A stretch of DNA of 62,238 nt from an uncultured Nitrospira sp. GTDB taxonomy: Bacteria > Nitrospirota > Nitrospiria > Nitrospirales > Nitrospiraceae. Position numbers and translations under genes: made by a program. The first letter of the stretch is position 1. The number at the start of each line of letters is the position of its first letter. The stretch spans positions 1-62,238 of the forward strand of contig CABVRX010000022.1 in the NCBI GenBank assembly GCA_902500825.1. Reading direction: 5' to 3'. Positions 8,532 through 18,448 of this stretch are shown here, in pieces. The notes beneath the pieces are model-generated. The model was not told the origin of the DNA. It made no database searches and saw only the letters and a list, made by a program, of their open reading frames with translations.

Positions 8532-11500
8532 AGATTGCGAAGCTCTATCTCAAAGCATTTGGACCATATACAGAACAAGTCATCGACTTTGCCAGAATAG
8601 ATGCGTCGCTTCATATCCTATATGGACCGAATGAGGCGGGGAAATCCTCCCTTCTACGCGCGATCCATGCGCTGTTTTTTGGAATTTCCGAACGCACACA
8701 AGACAATTTCCTTCACGAGAATGCATTGTTACGAATTGGTGGCCTCCTCGCCGATAATAAGGGCGATCAAATAGCCGTGATGCGTCGGAAAGTGAGAAAA
8801 CAGCCGCTCCGCGAGTGGAACGGCAATGTCGGCAGAGATGTCAACTGCGAAGGTGAGACGTTACCTGATGATGTGATGTCAGCTCTGATGGGAAGTATCG
8901 GCGCGGTAGAGTTTTCAAAGCTATTCGGGATAGATCGGGACGAGCTCATCAAAGGCGGACAGGCAATTCTGGATGGCCAAGGAGAGGTTGGGGAAAGTCT
9001 TTTCGAGGCAGGCGCTGGCCTTGTCGGGTTACGGCGTCTGCGAGATGCCTTGGAAACGGAGGCAAACACCCTCTTCTCGCCTCGCGCCAGCAAGCCACTT
9101 ATCAACGCCGCCATAAGTGAGTATGAATCCGCAAGGAGGCAAGCCAAGGATCTGGCAATAAAGACCGAAGAATGGGTACAGAGGGAGGAAGCCTTCTCTG
9201 AGGCTCTCCAGCAACTCAATGATAACAAGCAACATCTGGCGGATCTGCGGATGGAGCGCGAGAAGGTAATCCGAACTCTTCGGAATTTGCCTATGATTGT
9301 TCGGCGCGAGGAATGCCTCAAGGAGCTTTCTGATCTCGTGGGCGTCCCGGATCTTCCTGTAGACTTTGCCGAACAGCGTGCAACAATATCCACCACTAAA
9401 GCCAACGCGCAGCGTCGACGAGATGATTCCCAGATCAAGCTTTCAGGGCTGACGTCGCAACTTGAATCTATTGCAATTCCTTCAGGCTATATCGAGCGCG
9501 GAGCTCTTATCCAGGGCCTCCACAGTCGCCTCGGTGCTTTCCAACAGGCAGAGCTAGAAATCCCTGGAATTCAAGCGAAATACCAAAGTCTTTTAGGGCA
9601 AACGAAAGCGAAGCTTAGCGAAGCCGGGCTTTCGGAAGCACTAGCTTCCTTGGAGAGACTCCGACCCAAGAAAGCCGAAGAGTCAAAGCTACGGAGCTTG
9701 ATCAAGGAAAGCGCTGATTACTTGGGACGTCTAACGGAACTTCGAAGGCAAGAAACGGAAGTTACTCACGAGCTTGAGATGGCAACAACTCGGCTTTCTG
9801 GGCTAACGAAACCAATGGATAAGTCACCTCTGGAACAGACAGTGCAAATGGCATCGGAACATGCCGAATCTGAACGGCGGCTCAGTGAGCTCAAGAATGA
9901 AATCCGGGCACGCACGGACGCAATTGAACGTAAGGCTCGGAACCTTGGTGATCGGAGCCCTAGCGAGCTACGTAGCTTGCGCTTACCGTCGCAAGCGACG
10001 CTTGAGCGCTTACAGCTTGAGGCCGAAGGGATTTCTAGGGAGCATAATTTGGTTAGTTCTCAGCTTTCGGATCGACGGGTTGATCTGGCCAAGCTGGAGG
10101 CCGAGAAACGCCGATTAGAGGAGGCTGGACTCGTTCCTTCCGAAGCTGAACTTTCGAAGGCACGGGATCGTCGGGATCACGCTTGGTCACTAATTCGCCA
10201 AGGGTACATAGAAAAGACACACAATCCTGAAGAGCTTAGTTCTCATTTCTCACCCGGGGTCAAGTTGTTCCAAGCCTACGAGGAAGCTGTCGAGCGAGCT
10301 GACGCTATCTCAGATGGATTGAGATACGATACCAAGAGGATGACCGAACACTCTCTTGTGTGCGAGCGAATTGCCCAGCTTTCAGCCGCAATCCTTGAGG
10401 ACCAGTCGAAGCTTAACCATCTGGCATCTCAACAGGACAAATGGCAGGGAGAGTGGATCAGCATCAAGTCCTCACTTCAGGTGGAATGCGCAACGGTGCG
10501 AGAGCTGCAAGCATGGTTGACTGATCACTCAACCGTTGTGGCATCAGTGGTAGAACTAGAAAAGCGCCAAAGGGAAGCGGAAGGATTGCGCAGAGGAATC
10601 GACACGGCCAAGATGCGCCTCCTTGAGCAACTTGAGACATACGAAGTGGCGTCATCTGAGGTGGAGAGTTTGAGAGAAGCACTTACCCGATCTCGTCGAC
10701 TGCTTGAGGCGGTTCGGCGAGAAGAGACCGAGTATGAGAAAGCTAAAAAAGCGAAGGACGAACTAGAATTAAGCCTCGCGGGTTATAGAAAACGGCTGAA
10801 GGAATTACAAGAAGCTTTTCAAATGTGGAGATCTCGATGGCGACTTGCCGTAGGTGTGATCGGTTTGCATGAGACGGCAGAGCCTGCCGATGCCGAGGGT
10901 CAGCTGAGCCTCCTGGGAGAACTCTTTCTCGGAATCGATGAGGCTAATCGAATCAGTCAGGATCTGTCGGAACGCGAAGCCACTATTAAGCGATATTCTG
11001 AGGAAGTTCACGACTTGCTTGGTGCTCTTGGTATGAATTCAGATCAACGATCACCCAGCCACGTGGTACCTGAACTATTTGCCACCTATCAGGAGGCTCA
11101 AAAGGCAGCTCAACGTCGCAAGCAGATCTCTGACCAGGTCGAGGCTGAGCGTAAGGCACTTGAACAAGCCGATCAGGAACTCTCTTTGAAGAGTCACGAG
11201 CTTGCTGAACTATGTAGTGCGGCTGGAGTGTCTGAAATTGCTGCCATCCCACTAGTGGAGGTTCGTGCCAAGCGAAAGCGCGAGCTTGCTTCCCAAGTAT
11301 CTGCGATCGAGAGGCAGTTAATCGAACTTAACAGCGCTCCTCTCGACCGCGTTCTTGAAGAGGCAGCGTCGGCCAACCGAGATAGTTTGAATGTTCAGTT
11401 GCCCACACTGGAGGAAGAGATAAAGGAATGTGAAGCGCTACAGATTACCCTAGCACAGTCTGCGCGCGATGCCGAGGTTGCATTCAAACAAGTGGACGGT

Positions 11501-12112
11501 AGTGCACGAGCAGCAGAGGTTGCCCAGAATGCTCAGGAGTTGCTTGCAAGACTTAGCAACGCGACGGAAGATTACGTGTGTCTCAAGGCATCATCCTTTG
11601 TGATCGCCAAGGCAATTGAAGCTTATCGCGAAAGGAACCAGGCGCCACTCTTGAATCGGGCGGCGGAATACTTCAGGACCCTCACGCTAGGGAGCTTCAG
11701 GGGTCTTGAGGCAGATCCTGGCGAAGGGGATCGGGAAGTCTTGTCGGGTGTCCGTGCTCACGGGAAACACGTACATGTGGGTGGTATGAGCGAAGGGACC
11801 CGGGATCAGCTCTATCTCGCGCTACGTCTTGCGGCTATCGAGCGACACCTTGAAACAGGCCCTCCAATACCTGTGATTGTTGACGATATTCTGGTCCAGT
11901 TCGATGACAAACGAGCGAAGGCTGCCCTAGAGGCTTTAAGTATGCTGGCAGCGCATACACAAGTGCTCGTCCTCACACACCACGAACATCTATTGTCTCT
12001 GGCTGAACAGGCTACTGCTAAGGGTGTCTTGGCGATTCATCGCTTGGAGACGCCGTCCCTTGTCTATCAAAGCCCAGACAGCTTCCTTGGTGCGCGAGGG
12101 TGTGGAAAATAG
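8528..12112 (+). CDS. yhaN: YhaN-like SMC/Rad50-type ATPase
   Basis: 1194 residues, GTG start overlapping the yhaO stop. The N-terminal ATPase half has LYGPNEAGKSSLLRAI (Walker A) and the YhaN-typical FGIDRDELIKGGQAILDG block. A very long charged, coiled-coil-like middle follows. The C-terminal half holds an ABC signature (GGMSEGTRDQLYLALRL), Walker B (IPVIVDDILVQFDD) and an H-loop (VLTHHEH). This is the SbcC/Rad50 layout and the partner of the preceding Mre11-like nuclease. The length is at the large end for the family because of the coiled coil. Confidence 0.88.
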   Translation: MKIAKLYLKAFGPYTEQVIDFARIDASLHILYGPNEAGKSSLLRAIHALFFGISERTQDNFLHENALLRIGGLLADNKGDQIAVMRRKVRKQPLREWNGNVGRDVNCEGETLPDDVMSALMGSIGAVEFSKLFGIDRDELIKGGQAILDGQGEVGESLFEAGAGLVGLRRLRDALETEANTLFSPRASKPLINAAISEYESARRQAKDLAIKTEEWVQREEAFSEALQQLNDNKQHLADLRMEREKVIRTLRNLPMIVRREECLKELSDLVGVPDLPVDFAEQRATISTTKANAQRRRDDSQIKLSGLTSQLESIAIPSGYIERGALIQGLHSRLGAFQQAELEIPGIQAKYQSLLGQTKAKLSEAGLSEALASLERLRPKKAEESKLRSLIKESADYLGRLTELRRQETEVTHELEMATTRLSGLTKPMDKSPLEQTVQMASEHAESERRLSELKNEIRARTDAIERKARNLGDRSPSELRSLRLPSQATLERLQLEAEGISREHNLVSSQLSDRRVDLAKLEAEKRRLEEAGLVPSEAELSKARDRRDHAWSLIRQGYIEKTHNPEELSSHFSPGVKLFQAYEEAVERADAISDGLRYDTKRMTEHSLVCERIAQLSAAILEDQSKLNHLASQQDKWQGEWISIKSSLQVECATVRELQAWLTDHSTVVASVVELEKRQREAEGLRRGIDTAKMRLLEQLETYEVASSEVESLREALTRSRRLLEAVRREETEYEKAKKAKDELELSLAGYRKRLKELQEAFQMWRSRWRLAVGVIGLHETAEPADAEGQLSLLGELFLGIDEANRISQDLSEREATIKRYSEEVHDLLGALGMNSDQRSPSHVVPELFATYQEAQKAAQRRKQISDQVEAERKALEQADQELSLKSHELAELCSAAGVSEIAAIPLVEVRAKRKRELASQVSAIERQLIELNSAPLDRVLEEAASANRDSLNVQLPTLEEEIKECEALQITLAQSARDAEVAFKQVDGSARAAEVAQNAQELLARLSNATEDYVCLKASSFVIAKAIEAYRERNQAPLLNRAAEYFRTLTLGSFRGLEADPGEGDREVLSGVRAHGKHVHVGGMSEGTRDQLYLALRLAAIERHLETGPPIPVIVDDILVQFDDKRAKAALEALSMLAAHTQVLVLTHHEHLLSLAEQATAKGVLAIHRLETPSLVYQSPDSFLGARGCGK

Positions 12113-12450
12113 GCTACGAAGTAGCCCGTACTCATAAGAAATTGGAAACGTAAGCTCTCAGGTATACGGTGATGACTCCACCGCGGAACAACCCACAATC
12201 CACCTTTTTCAGCTAGGCTGACAGATGGTGTCTGCTCTGCAGAAAAGCCTCGGTAACAGAGTTACACCTGAACAGAGACACTAGCGCGACAAATCGATGA
12301 AAGCCTACTACCGTTCTAAGCTCCATCGATTTACCAGAAGTGTGCCACCGGAAAGACGCCGCTCTCTTTGAACGTTTCAGGAAGCTACAGTTATCAGGGC
12401 GCACGTCTATGCCAATCGTACCCGGCCGGTTCATCCTTTTCCTCCACGCT
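12113..12450. other. Intergenic stretch after yhaN
   Basis: No gene is supported. A short perfect hairpin, GGCTAC-GAA-GTAGCC, begins at the yhaN stop codon (12112-12126) but lacks a T-run, so it is only a weak terminator candidate. Confidence 0.4.
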
Positions 12451-12479
12451 TTGAATGCAGCGCCAGTCTCCGTTATAAT
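12451..12479 (+). promoter_or_regulatory. Strong sigma70-type promoter
   Basis: TTGAAT at 12451-12456 and a perfect TATAAT at 12474-12479 are separated by 17 bases. It ends 22 bp before the ATG at 12502, so the transcript would have a very short leader. Confidence 0.7.
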
Positions 12480-12501
12480 CCTCGTTGCTCTGAGAAGACC
12501 T

Positions 12502-13338
12502 ATGACCACTGCGACTACTCAATATAAGGAACGACTCCGCCGGCTGGCTGAGTTGATGCTCGCCGTGTCGGGCGAATCGGTCACGATGATGAAGCGCAAT
12601 GCCCCCGAGCAGGCGCTGAAGCTCAAGCGGCAGGATGAATGGGGCGTCTACCTGGAATTTCTCAAGGTCATGTTCAATCTCACGGACCGATTGGTGGCTT
12701 TGCATATCCCGATGAAGGACCAGATGGCGTTCATGAACGGGTTGGAAGACGCCGTGACTCAACAGTTGAAGCAGGTGCTGGAACCGGCATTTGGGAACAA
12801 TGCCGATCAGATGGAAATCGTCATGACGATCGGCACGACCGTGGCGCAAAGTCGGCAGACCTACGAGAGATATAAATTCCTGATCTCGGAAGACTCCAAG
12901 ACCAAAAGCGAGATGTTCCGCGACTTCGGCGAGAAAGTAGCCGACGCCCTCGGTGCAGCCGGCAATGCGCAACTCAGCTCCGCGGCAACGCTCTGCGCCA
13001 GTGCCGTCGTGCCCGCCCTCAGCTCGATCCTGCAAGGGCAGGCTCCTCCCTCTCAGGAACCGTCACAGACGGCGCCTCCGGCCGTTGGGACTGCAACCGA
13101 ACAGGACAAATCGACCGGCCAAGAGATCAAGCTCGTGAGCCTCATGTCGAGTGTATCCGGTGAAGAGGTTGAGACCCGTTGGGGCCTCCACCCACGGTTC
13201 CGCGACGACCTCACTCCCTCCGAACTCCAGCAACTCACCAAACTTCTCAACCGAGTCGCAAAAATCCTTGGCGAACGGTATGCCGCCGTGGCATTCTCCA
13301 AAGACTGGGCCTCGTGGCACAAGGCAGGGCACGCCTGA
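12502..13338 (+). CDS. Hypothetical helical protein
   Basis: 278 residues, not recognised. The start at 12502 is preferred because it sits right after a strong promoter and begins MTTATTQYKERLRRLAELML; an upstream in-frame ATG would read through the promoter itself. The N-terminal two thirds look all-helical and soluble, with no membrane segment. A Pro/Gln/Thr-rich linker around GQAPPSQEPSQTAPPAVG follows, and then a small C-terminal domain beginning around VSGEEVETRWGLHPRF that contains LTPSELQQLTKLLNRVAKIL. The two-domain layout with a linker suggests a scaffold or regulator, but no function can be assigned. It is followed 64 bp later by the phosphorylase gene. Confidence 0.75.
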   Translation: MTTATTQYKERLRRLAELMLAVSGESVTMMKRNAPEQALKLKRQDEWGVYLEFLKVMFNLTDRLVALHIPMKDQMAFMNGLEDAVTQQLKQVLEPAFGNNADQMEIVMTIGTTVAQSRQTYERYKFLISEDSKTKSEMFRDFGEKVADALGAAGNAQLSSAATLCASAVVPALSSILQGQAPPSQEPSQTAPPAVGTATEQDKSTGQEIKLVSLMSSVSGEEVETRWGLHPRFRDDLTPSELQQLTKLLNRVAKILGERYAAVAFSKDWASWHKAGHA

Positions 13339-13402
13339 TCCTAGCCGGTGACCGCCCATCTTTGCCGATATCGATTGTGCGATCTTGACCAAAGGAGTGC
13401 TT

Positions 13403-15553
13403 GTGGATTCTCCTAATGTGGTAAACCGTTCTCTCCCGCAGAACCTCAACCGTCTTCCCGAACTGGCACAAAATCTCTGGTGGAGTTGGACGTTGGAGGC
13501 TCGCCAGCTGTTCGAAGTGATCGATCCGACCCTGTGGTTTCTCACGAACCACAATCCGGTCAAACTCTTGTCCGATGTCAAACCGGACCGGTTGGCGCAT
13601 TTGGCCGAAGACCCGTCGTTCCTCCGCCAGTACTCGGCGGTGTTCCGCCTGTTCGATGAATACCTTGCCAATAAGAAGAGTTGGGTGGGAACACACCACG
13701 CCGATTTGGCGAAAACCACCATCGCGTACTTTTCGGCGGAATTCGGGTTGCATGCCTCCGTGCCCATTTATAGCGGCGGTCTCGGCATCTTGGCCGGGGA
13801 CCATTGTAAAGAGGCGAGCGACCTTGGCTTACCGCTCGTCGGCATCGGATTCATGTACCCTCAAGGGTACTTCCGCCAGCGGATCACGCCGGAAGGTTGG
13901 CAAGAGGCGGCCTATGCCCCGTTCAACCGTGAGGAATCTCCGGTTCATTTGGCCCTGACTCCGTCGGGAGAGCCCTGCCGGTTTGCCGTCGAAATGGGCA
14001 ACCGCCGTGTGGTTGCGGCCGTCTGGAAAGTGTTGGTGGGAAGAATTCCGCTCTTTCTCATCGATACGGATGTGCCCGAAAACAGCCCGGAGGACCGCGC
14101 CCTCTCCGCCAGGCTCTACGGCGGGGATCAAGAAATGCGGCTCTGTCAGGAAATTTTGCTGGGCATCGGCGGCGTGCGCATGTTGCGCTCCCTCGGCATC
14201 TCGCCGTCGGTGTGGCATGCCAACGAAGGGCATTCGGCTTTTCTCACCTTGGAGCGGGTGCGGGAACTGGTTCAAAAAGGTTCGTCCCATGCGGAAGCCA
14301 GCGAGCTGGTCCGTCAGAGCACTGTCTTCACGACGCACACACCCGTGCCGGCCGGACATGATGTCTTCCCGCACCATCTGATGGATCGATATTTCTCCGG
14401 TTACTGGGAGCAGTTGGGCCTCTCCCGCGATGAGTTTCTCCGCCTCGGCGACACTCCCGAATCGAGCGGGCACGGGTTCAACATGACCGCGCTGGTCATG
14501 CGCCTGTCGGCCCACGTCAACGGCGTCAGCCGCGAACATGGGCGCGTGACTCGCGAGATGTGGCAGCACTTCTGGCCCGGGTTGCCGACCGACCAAATCC
14601 CTATCCGCAGCGTGACGAACGGCATCCATGCGCCGACGTGGATCTCGCCGGAACTACACCATCTGTACAGCAAATCGCTCAGCCCAATCTGGACGCATAC
14701 CTGCGATGATCCGGCCATGTGGCAGCGGGTGATGGATGTGCCCGACCACGAGCTGTGGGCGGTTCGACAAACGATGAAGCGGAAACTGATGGGGTTTATC
14801 CGTGAACGGGCCAGGGCCGGCTGGATGCACGGCCATCTACAGCCGTCTCAAGTCCTCACGCGCGGCACACTCCTGGACCCCGAAGCGTTGACCATTGGAT
14901 TCGCCAGACGGTTCGCGACGTATAAGCGGGCCACCTTGCTCTTCCGAGATCTGGAACGGTTGAAGGCCCTCCTCCAAGACCGCTGGCGGCCGGTGCAACT
15001 CATCTTCGCCGGCAAGGCCCATCCGGCCGATGAGCCTGGTCGATACTTCATTCACGAGGTGCTGAACTTCTGCCATAACCACAAGCTGGGCGGCCGCATC
15101 GCCTTCCTTGAAGATTACGAAATGCATATGGCGAAATATCTCGTCCAGGGCGTCGACATTTGGTTGAACACCCCTCGCTTTCCGATGGAGGCCAGCGGCA
15201 CCAGCGGCATGAAAGCCGCCCTGAACGGCGTGTTGAATCTCAGTATCCTCGATGGATGGTGGGTCGAGGGCTACAACGGAGCCAACGGATGGGGAATCCA
15301 GCCGTTGAGTGAACAGACCGATGCGCAGGCCCAAGATCATCATGATACCGAGCAGCTCTATCGCGTGTTGGAACAAGAGGCCGTGCCGCTGTTCTATCAA
15401 CGCGATCGTGACGGCATTCCCCGAGGCTGGCTCCAAATGGTCAAAGAATGCATCCGGACCATCGCGCCGCAATTCTGCACGACGCGCATGCTGAAGGACT
15501 ATGTCGGCCTGATGTACCGAGCGGCCACGGTGCGTCCGCCCTCGACATGGTAA
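13403..15553 (+). CDS. glgP: Alpha-glucan (glycogen) phosphorylase, DUF3417 type
   Basis: About 716 residues. It releases glucose-1-phosphate from glycogen or maltodextrins using pyridoxal phosphate. The N-terminal DUF3417 segment (LNRLPELAQNLWWSWTLEAR) marks the short bacterial type of alpha-glucan phosphorylase. YFSAEFGLHASVPIYSGGLG, VWHANEGHSAF and SVTNGIHAPTW are catalytic-fold landmarks, and EASGTSGMKAALNG carries the PLP lysine. The start GTG at 13403 follows AAAGGAGTG with good spacing; a TTG at 13385 lies upstream of that site. The last 7 bp overlap the next gene. Confidence 0.93.
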   Translation: MDSPNVVNRSLPQNLNRLPELAQNLWWSWTLEARQLFEVIDPTLWFLTNHNPVKLLSDVKPDRLAHLAEDPSFLRQYSAVFRLFDEYLANKKSWVGTHHADLAKTTIAYFSAEFGLHASVPIYSGGLGILAGDHCKEASDLGLPLVGIGFMYPQGYFRQRITPEGWQEAAYAPFNREESPVHLALTPSGEPCRFAVEMGNRRVVAAVWKVLVGRIPLFLIDTDVPENSPEDRALSARLYGGDQEMRLCQEILLGIGGVRMLRSLGISPSVWHANEGHSAFLTLERVRELVQKGSSHAEASELVRQSTVFTTHTPVPAGHDVFPHHLMDRYFSGYWEQLGLSRDEFLRLGDTPESSGHGFNMTALVMRLSAHVNGVSREHGRVTREMWQHFWPGLPTDQIPIRSVTNGIHAPTWISPELHHLYSKSLSPIWTHTCDDPAMWQRVMDVPDHELWAVRQTMKRKLMGFIRERARAGWMHGHLQPSQVLTRGTLLDPEALTIGFARRFATYKRATLLFRDLERLKALLQDRWRPVQLIFAGKAHPADEPGRYFIHEVLNFCHNHKLGGRIAFLEDYEMHMAKYLVQGVDIWLNTPRFPMEASGTSGMKAALNGVLNLSILDGWWVEGYNGANGWGIQPLSEQTDAQAQDHHDTEQLYRVLEQEAVPLFYQRDRDGIPRGWLQMVKECIRTIAPQFCTTRMLKDYVGLMYRAATVRPPSTW

Positions 15554-16956
15554 CGTGGTTCGATGCGGCAGGTCGCCGTCTGAGAGGCGACCCGGCCTTC
15601 AATCCGCCCACAAGAGCGCGTGTCATCGGCGCGCTCATTCTCATTCTCGCCGCAGCGCTTCTTATTCCTGCATGGGCTGGAACCCCGTCCACGGTCGAAT
15701 CGAAAGCCTCGGCCCTCTTCAAGGCCGGTGATTACCCCGAAGTAATCGGTCTCTACCGAGGTCTTTCACCGGACGCGACGCCCTCGAAAGAATTCCTGCG
15801 TCTCTCCTTGCTGAGCTATGTCCGTATGGGACGAACAGATGAAGCCTTCACCATCTATGCAAAATTAATCCAGCCTGGGCAGCCTCATGATGCATCGCTG
15901 CTTCGCCCATTGGCACTCGGAGTCATCACGAGCCACGTTCGAGACCGAAAAGAACATGTCCGCATTGCGGCCTACTCGGCTCTCGCGGAATTAGGGCTGC
16001 CGGAGACCGCCGCGATTTTGGAGGATGGTTTGCTCGATACTTCCGTCGTCGTACGGGCACGGGCCGCCGAAGCGATCGGAAAAGCCGGACTGGCGGCAAA
16101 ATCAGGCGCCTTGCGTCGCGCGTTGCGGGATGAGATGCCGACCGTCCGTATCGCCGCCATGACCGCGCTCGGAAACGCGAACGCCGTCGACGTTCAACCA
16201 CGATTGCTCGACGTCGCGCGCACGGAAGACGGGCCTGAAGCAATTTTTGCGTATGCCGCCTTGTTTCAATTAGGCCATTCCGAGAAACTGGACGAGATTA
16301 CCAGCGCCGCCACTTTGCCGGACGCAGAGACAAGGATGGCCGCACTCGGTGCATTGGGACGTCTCAAACGTCCGGCAAGCCTGGCAGTCCTCACCCAAGC
16401 TGTGTATGATCCGGATCCATCGGTCCGCGCCTTCGCCGCCGGAGCGCTGGGAGAATTCGGGTCCCCGGGCGGCGTGGCTCCGCTGACGCATGCGATCGGG
16501 GACGAGATGGCGATGGTTCGCGGCGTTGCCGCGGCAAGTCTCGGAAAGCTCGGGATCAAGGAAAACCGGCCCTTGTTGTCGGCGCTCACCAGAGATCCGA
16601 GTCTTCATGTCCGTGCCAACGCCACGGAGGGATTGCTTCGCCTCGGCGATACCTCCGCCGTCACACTGGCAGGTGAGCTCGCCCGACATTCCGACCCTTC
16701 CATTCGAGGGGCGGCAGCGCAGGCTTTGAGCGCATCTGCCGACAAAGAAGCTCTGGCGGTGCTACAAACTCTCTTACAGGACCAACAGCCGCTTCCCCGC
16801 CTGATGGCTGCCAAGGGATTGCGGAAAAGCAACGAGAGTGCCATTCCGAGCTTGGTGAACAGCTTGCAAGACTCGGATGAGGCCGTGCGGATCGCGAGCG
16901 CGAACAGCCTGTTCCAGCAATTGACCCGATTGAGTCCGTCGAAACGTCGCCGCTAG
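15547..16956 (+). CDS. Exported or membrane-anchored HEAT-repeat protein
   Basis: 469 residues. The start at 15547 overlaps the phosphorylase stop by 7 bp (ATGGTAA). A hydrophobic segment near residues 22-42 (VIGALILILAAALLIPAWAG) is a signal peptide or anchor. After a TPR-like stretch (ALFKAGDYPEVIGLYRGL), the rest is a series of about 30-residue alpha-helical HEAT/PBS-lyase repeats with the recurrent pattern VRAxAAEALGKxG. Such solenoids are protein-binding scaffolds. Its stop codon TAG is also the first three bases of a palindromic repeat element. Confidence 0.85.
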   Translation: MVTWFDAAGRRLRGDPAFNPPTRARVIGALILILAAALLIPAWAGTPSTVESKASALFKAGDYPEVIGLYRGLSPDATPSKEFLRLSLLSYVRMGRTDEAFTIYAKLIQPGQPHDASLLRPLALGVITSHVRDRKEHVRIAAYSALAELGLPETAAILEDGLLDTSVVVRARAAEAIGKAGLAAKSGALRRALRDEMPTVRIAAMTALGNANAVDVQPRLLDVARTEDGPEAIFAYAALFQLGHSEKLDEITSAATLPDAETRMAALGALGRLKRPASLAVLTQAVYDPDPSVRAFAAGALGEFGSPGGVAPLTHAIGDEMAMVRGVAAASLGKLGIKENRPLLSALTRDPSLHVRANATEGLLRLGDTSAVTLAGELARHSDPSIRGAAAQALSASADKEALAVLQTLLQDQQPLPRLMAAKGLRKSNESAIPSLVNSLQDSDEAVRIASANSLFQQLTRLSPSKRRR

Positions 16957-17139
16957 GAGCCCGTCCGACATTGCCGTTCGTAACGAGACGAAGGAGTTGC
17001 GGCAGATGCGAGGCCGCAGGCCCGGAAAAACCGGAGGTGTATTCACAGGAATACATTGAGGATTTTTTCGGGCCGAGAACGACGCAGATGGTTGCAGATC
17101 GTTCGTCGCAGTAGAACGGTCAATGTCGGACAGGCTCCT
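16954..17139. repeat. Palindromic repeat element E, starting at a stop codon
   Basis: Terminal inverted repeats of about 24 bp: AGGAGCCCGTCCGACATTG from 16955, and its reverse complement with one mismatch near 17121-17139, followed on both sides by CCGTTC. Inside lies a nested hairpin GTATTC-ACAG-GAATAC flanked by GGAGGT and ATTGAG and by matching A- and T-runs next to CCCGG and CGGGC. The left terminus overlaps the stop codon of the HEAT-repeat gene, and the right end stops 14 bp before the next ATG. Confidence 0.8.
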
Positions 17140-17153
17140 GGGGAAGGACCTCT

Positions 17154-17609
17154 ATGGTTAAATTTCTCGTCGTTGTATTGCTGCTCGTCGGGGCATTCGG
17201 AGCAGGCTACTATCTCGGACAGCGGCCTGTCGGGACGCTGCAGCGAACCGTCGCAGAACTTCAACAGTCGTTGAAGGATGTGTCCAGAAACGTGATGGAC
17301 ACGACTCTCGGAATCGAGCGCGATCTCCGGCGGCGTCAGGGGCTCGTGGACGCCAAGTCTCGATTGGTCCAGGCGAAGGCACACCTCGCCGACCGCAACT
17401 TCGGCGATGCAGCGAAGGAATTGGCCGAAGCCGTTGATGCCGTGGACGCCATCACAAAAGGAGCCAAGGCCGATCAGTCAACTACTGCCCTAAAGGACAT
17501 GGCCGGATCGCTGCGAGAGGTGAAGTTGGAAATTGCGACGGGGAAGCCGGTGTCGTTAAAACGGCTGGACGAGCTCCAGCAGAGAATGGATCAACTGCTG
17601 AGTAAATGA
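17154..17609 (+). CDS. Small membrane-anchored coiled-coil protein
   Basis: 151 residues, not recognised. An N-terminal transmembrane helix (FLVVVLLLVGAFGAGYYLG, residues 4-22) is followed by a charged, heptad-like helical region to the end (for example TLQRTVAELQQSLKDVSRNV and RLDELQQRMDQLLSK). The N-terminus would be anchored in the inner membrane with the helical rod on one side. AAGGA precedes the ATG. It is separated from the HEAT-repeat gene only by palindromic element E and is probably in the same transcript. Confidence 0.75.
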   Translation: MVKFLVVVLLLVGAFGAGYYLGQRPVGTLQRTVAELQQSLKDVSRNVMDTTLGIERDLRRRQGLVDAKSRLVQAKAHLADRNFGDAAKELAEAVDAVDAITKGAKADQSTTALKDMAGSLREVKLEIATGKPVSLKRLDELQQRMDQLLSK

Positions 17610-17610
17610 C

Positions 17611-18417
17611 TCAGGCGTTGGCCGGTTGAGAGATCGGTTGCTTCTTCCACTTGGCCAGAATTCGCTCCACCCGCATCTTCACGACCATATCGGGATCTTT
17701 GAGCAACGGCTTGATCGCCTCGCGGCCTCGCTCGTCACCGATCGATTCCAAGGCGGCAGCGGCCGTCAGCCGCGTAAACCAGTCTTTATCACCGAGCATC
17801 GTAATGAGCGGATCAATGGCCTCGCCGCTTTTGATCCGTCCTAACGCGAGGACGGCGCACTTGCGAACGTTTTCATCCTTGTCACGAAGCGCTCCGACCA
17901 ATTTTTCGACGGACGGCTCACCAAGCGCGACCAAAGCATCAACGGCATCGTCTTTGAACTCGTCGTTCCGAAGCTGAAGCACCAGGGGATCGAGCACCCG
18001 CTCGTCACGGATTTTCCCGAGCGCTAAGATGGCGTACTTGCGAACTTCCCAGTCACGGAGCAGTTTGAGGAGGGTCTCGACGGCGGGAGAACCCACCTGG
18101 CCCATCGCGTCGATCGCGACCTCTCGGACTTGCCAATCACCATCGCGCAATGCGCGGGCCAATGGTTCGACACACCGCTCATCACCCATCTCGCCCAGAG
18201 TAATCACCGCTTCGCGGCGGACCACCCAATCAGTATCATTCAAGAGATCGATCTGAATGTCGATCTCATCCTTGACCTGTTCTTCGTCCAGCGCGACGGA
18301 ATCTTGACCGACCGTTAATGTCTCGGCGACTGGAGAATCAGCCTGGATCTGATCGGCCGCGCCATCGGTGTTGGGCTCATCACCGGCTTGATGGAAAAGT
18401 TTCGATTCTTGTTCCAT
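17611..18417 (-). CDS. Cytoplasmic HEAT-repeat protein
   Basis: 268 residues. The start is placed at MEQESKLFHQ (18417); upstream in-frame sequence is arginine-rich and overlaps the small basic gene. After an acidic N-terminus, six to seven HEAT/PBS-lyase repeats run to the end, with recurring units such as WVVRREAVITLGEMGDERCV and VRKCAVLALGRIKSG. No signal peptide is seen. The gene converges with the coiled-coil gene, with only one base between their stops, and lies downstream of the basic protein in a probable two-gene operon. Likely a scaffold or an assembly factor; the partner is unknown. Confidence 0.85.
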   Translation of the reverse strand: MEQESKLFHQAGDEPNTDGAADQIQADSPVAETLTVGQDSVALDEEQVKDEIDIQIDLLNDTDWVVRREAVITLGEMGDERCVEPLARALRDGDWQVREVAIDAMGQVGSPAVETLLKLLRDWEVRKYAILALGKIRDERVLDPLVLQLRNDEFKDDAVDALVALGEPSVEKLVGALRDKDENVRKCAVLALGRIKSGEAIDPLITMLGDKDWFTRLTAAAALESIGDERGREAIKPLLKDPDMVVKMRVERILAKWKKQPISQPANA

Positions 18418-18448
18418 GGACTCTGACTCGACCGTGACTCCTACACGA

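Noticed and set aside
12111-12126. Terminator after yhaN
   Set aside because: A perfect 6-bp hairpin exists but the following sequence lacks a T-run.
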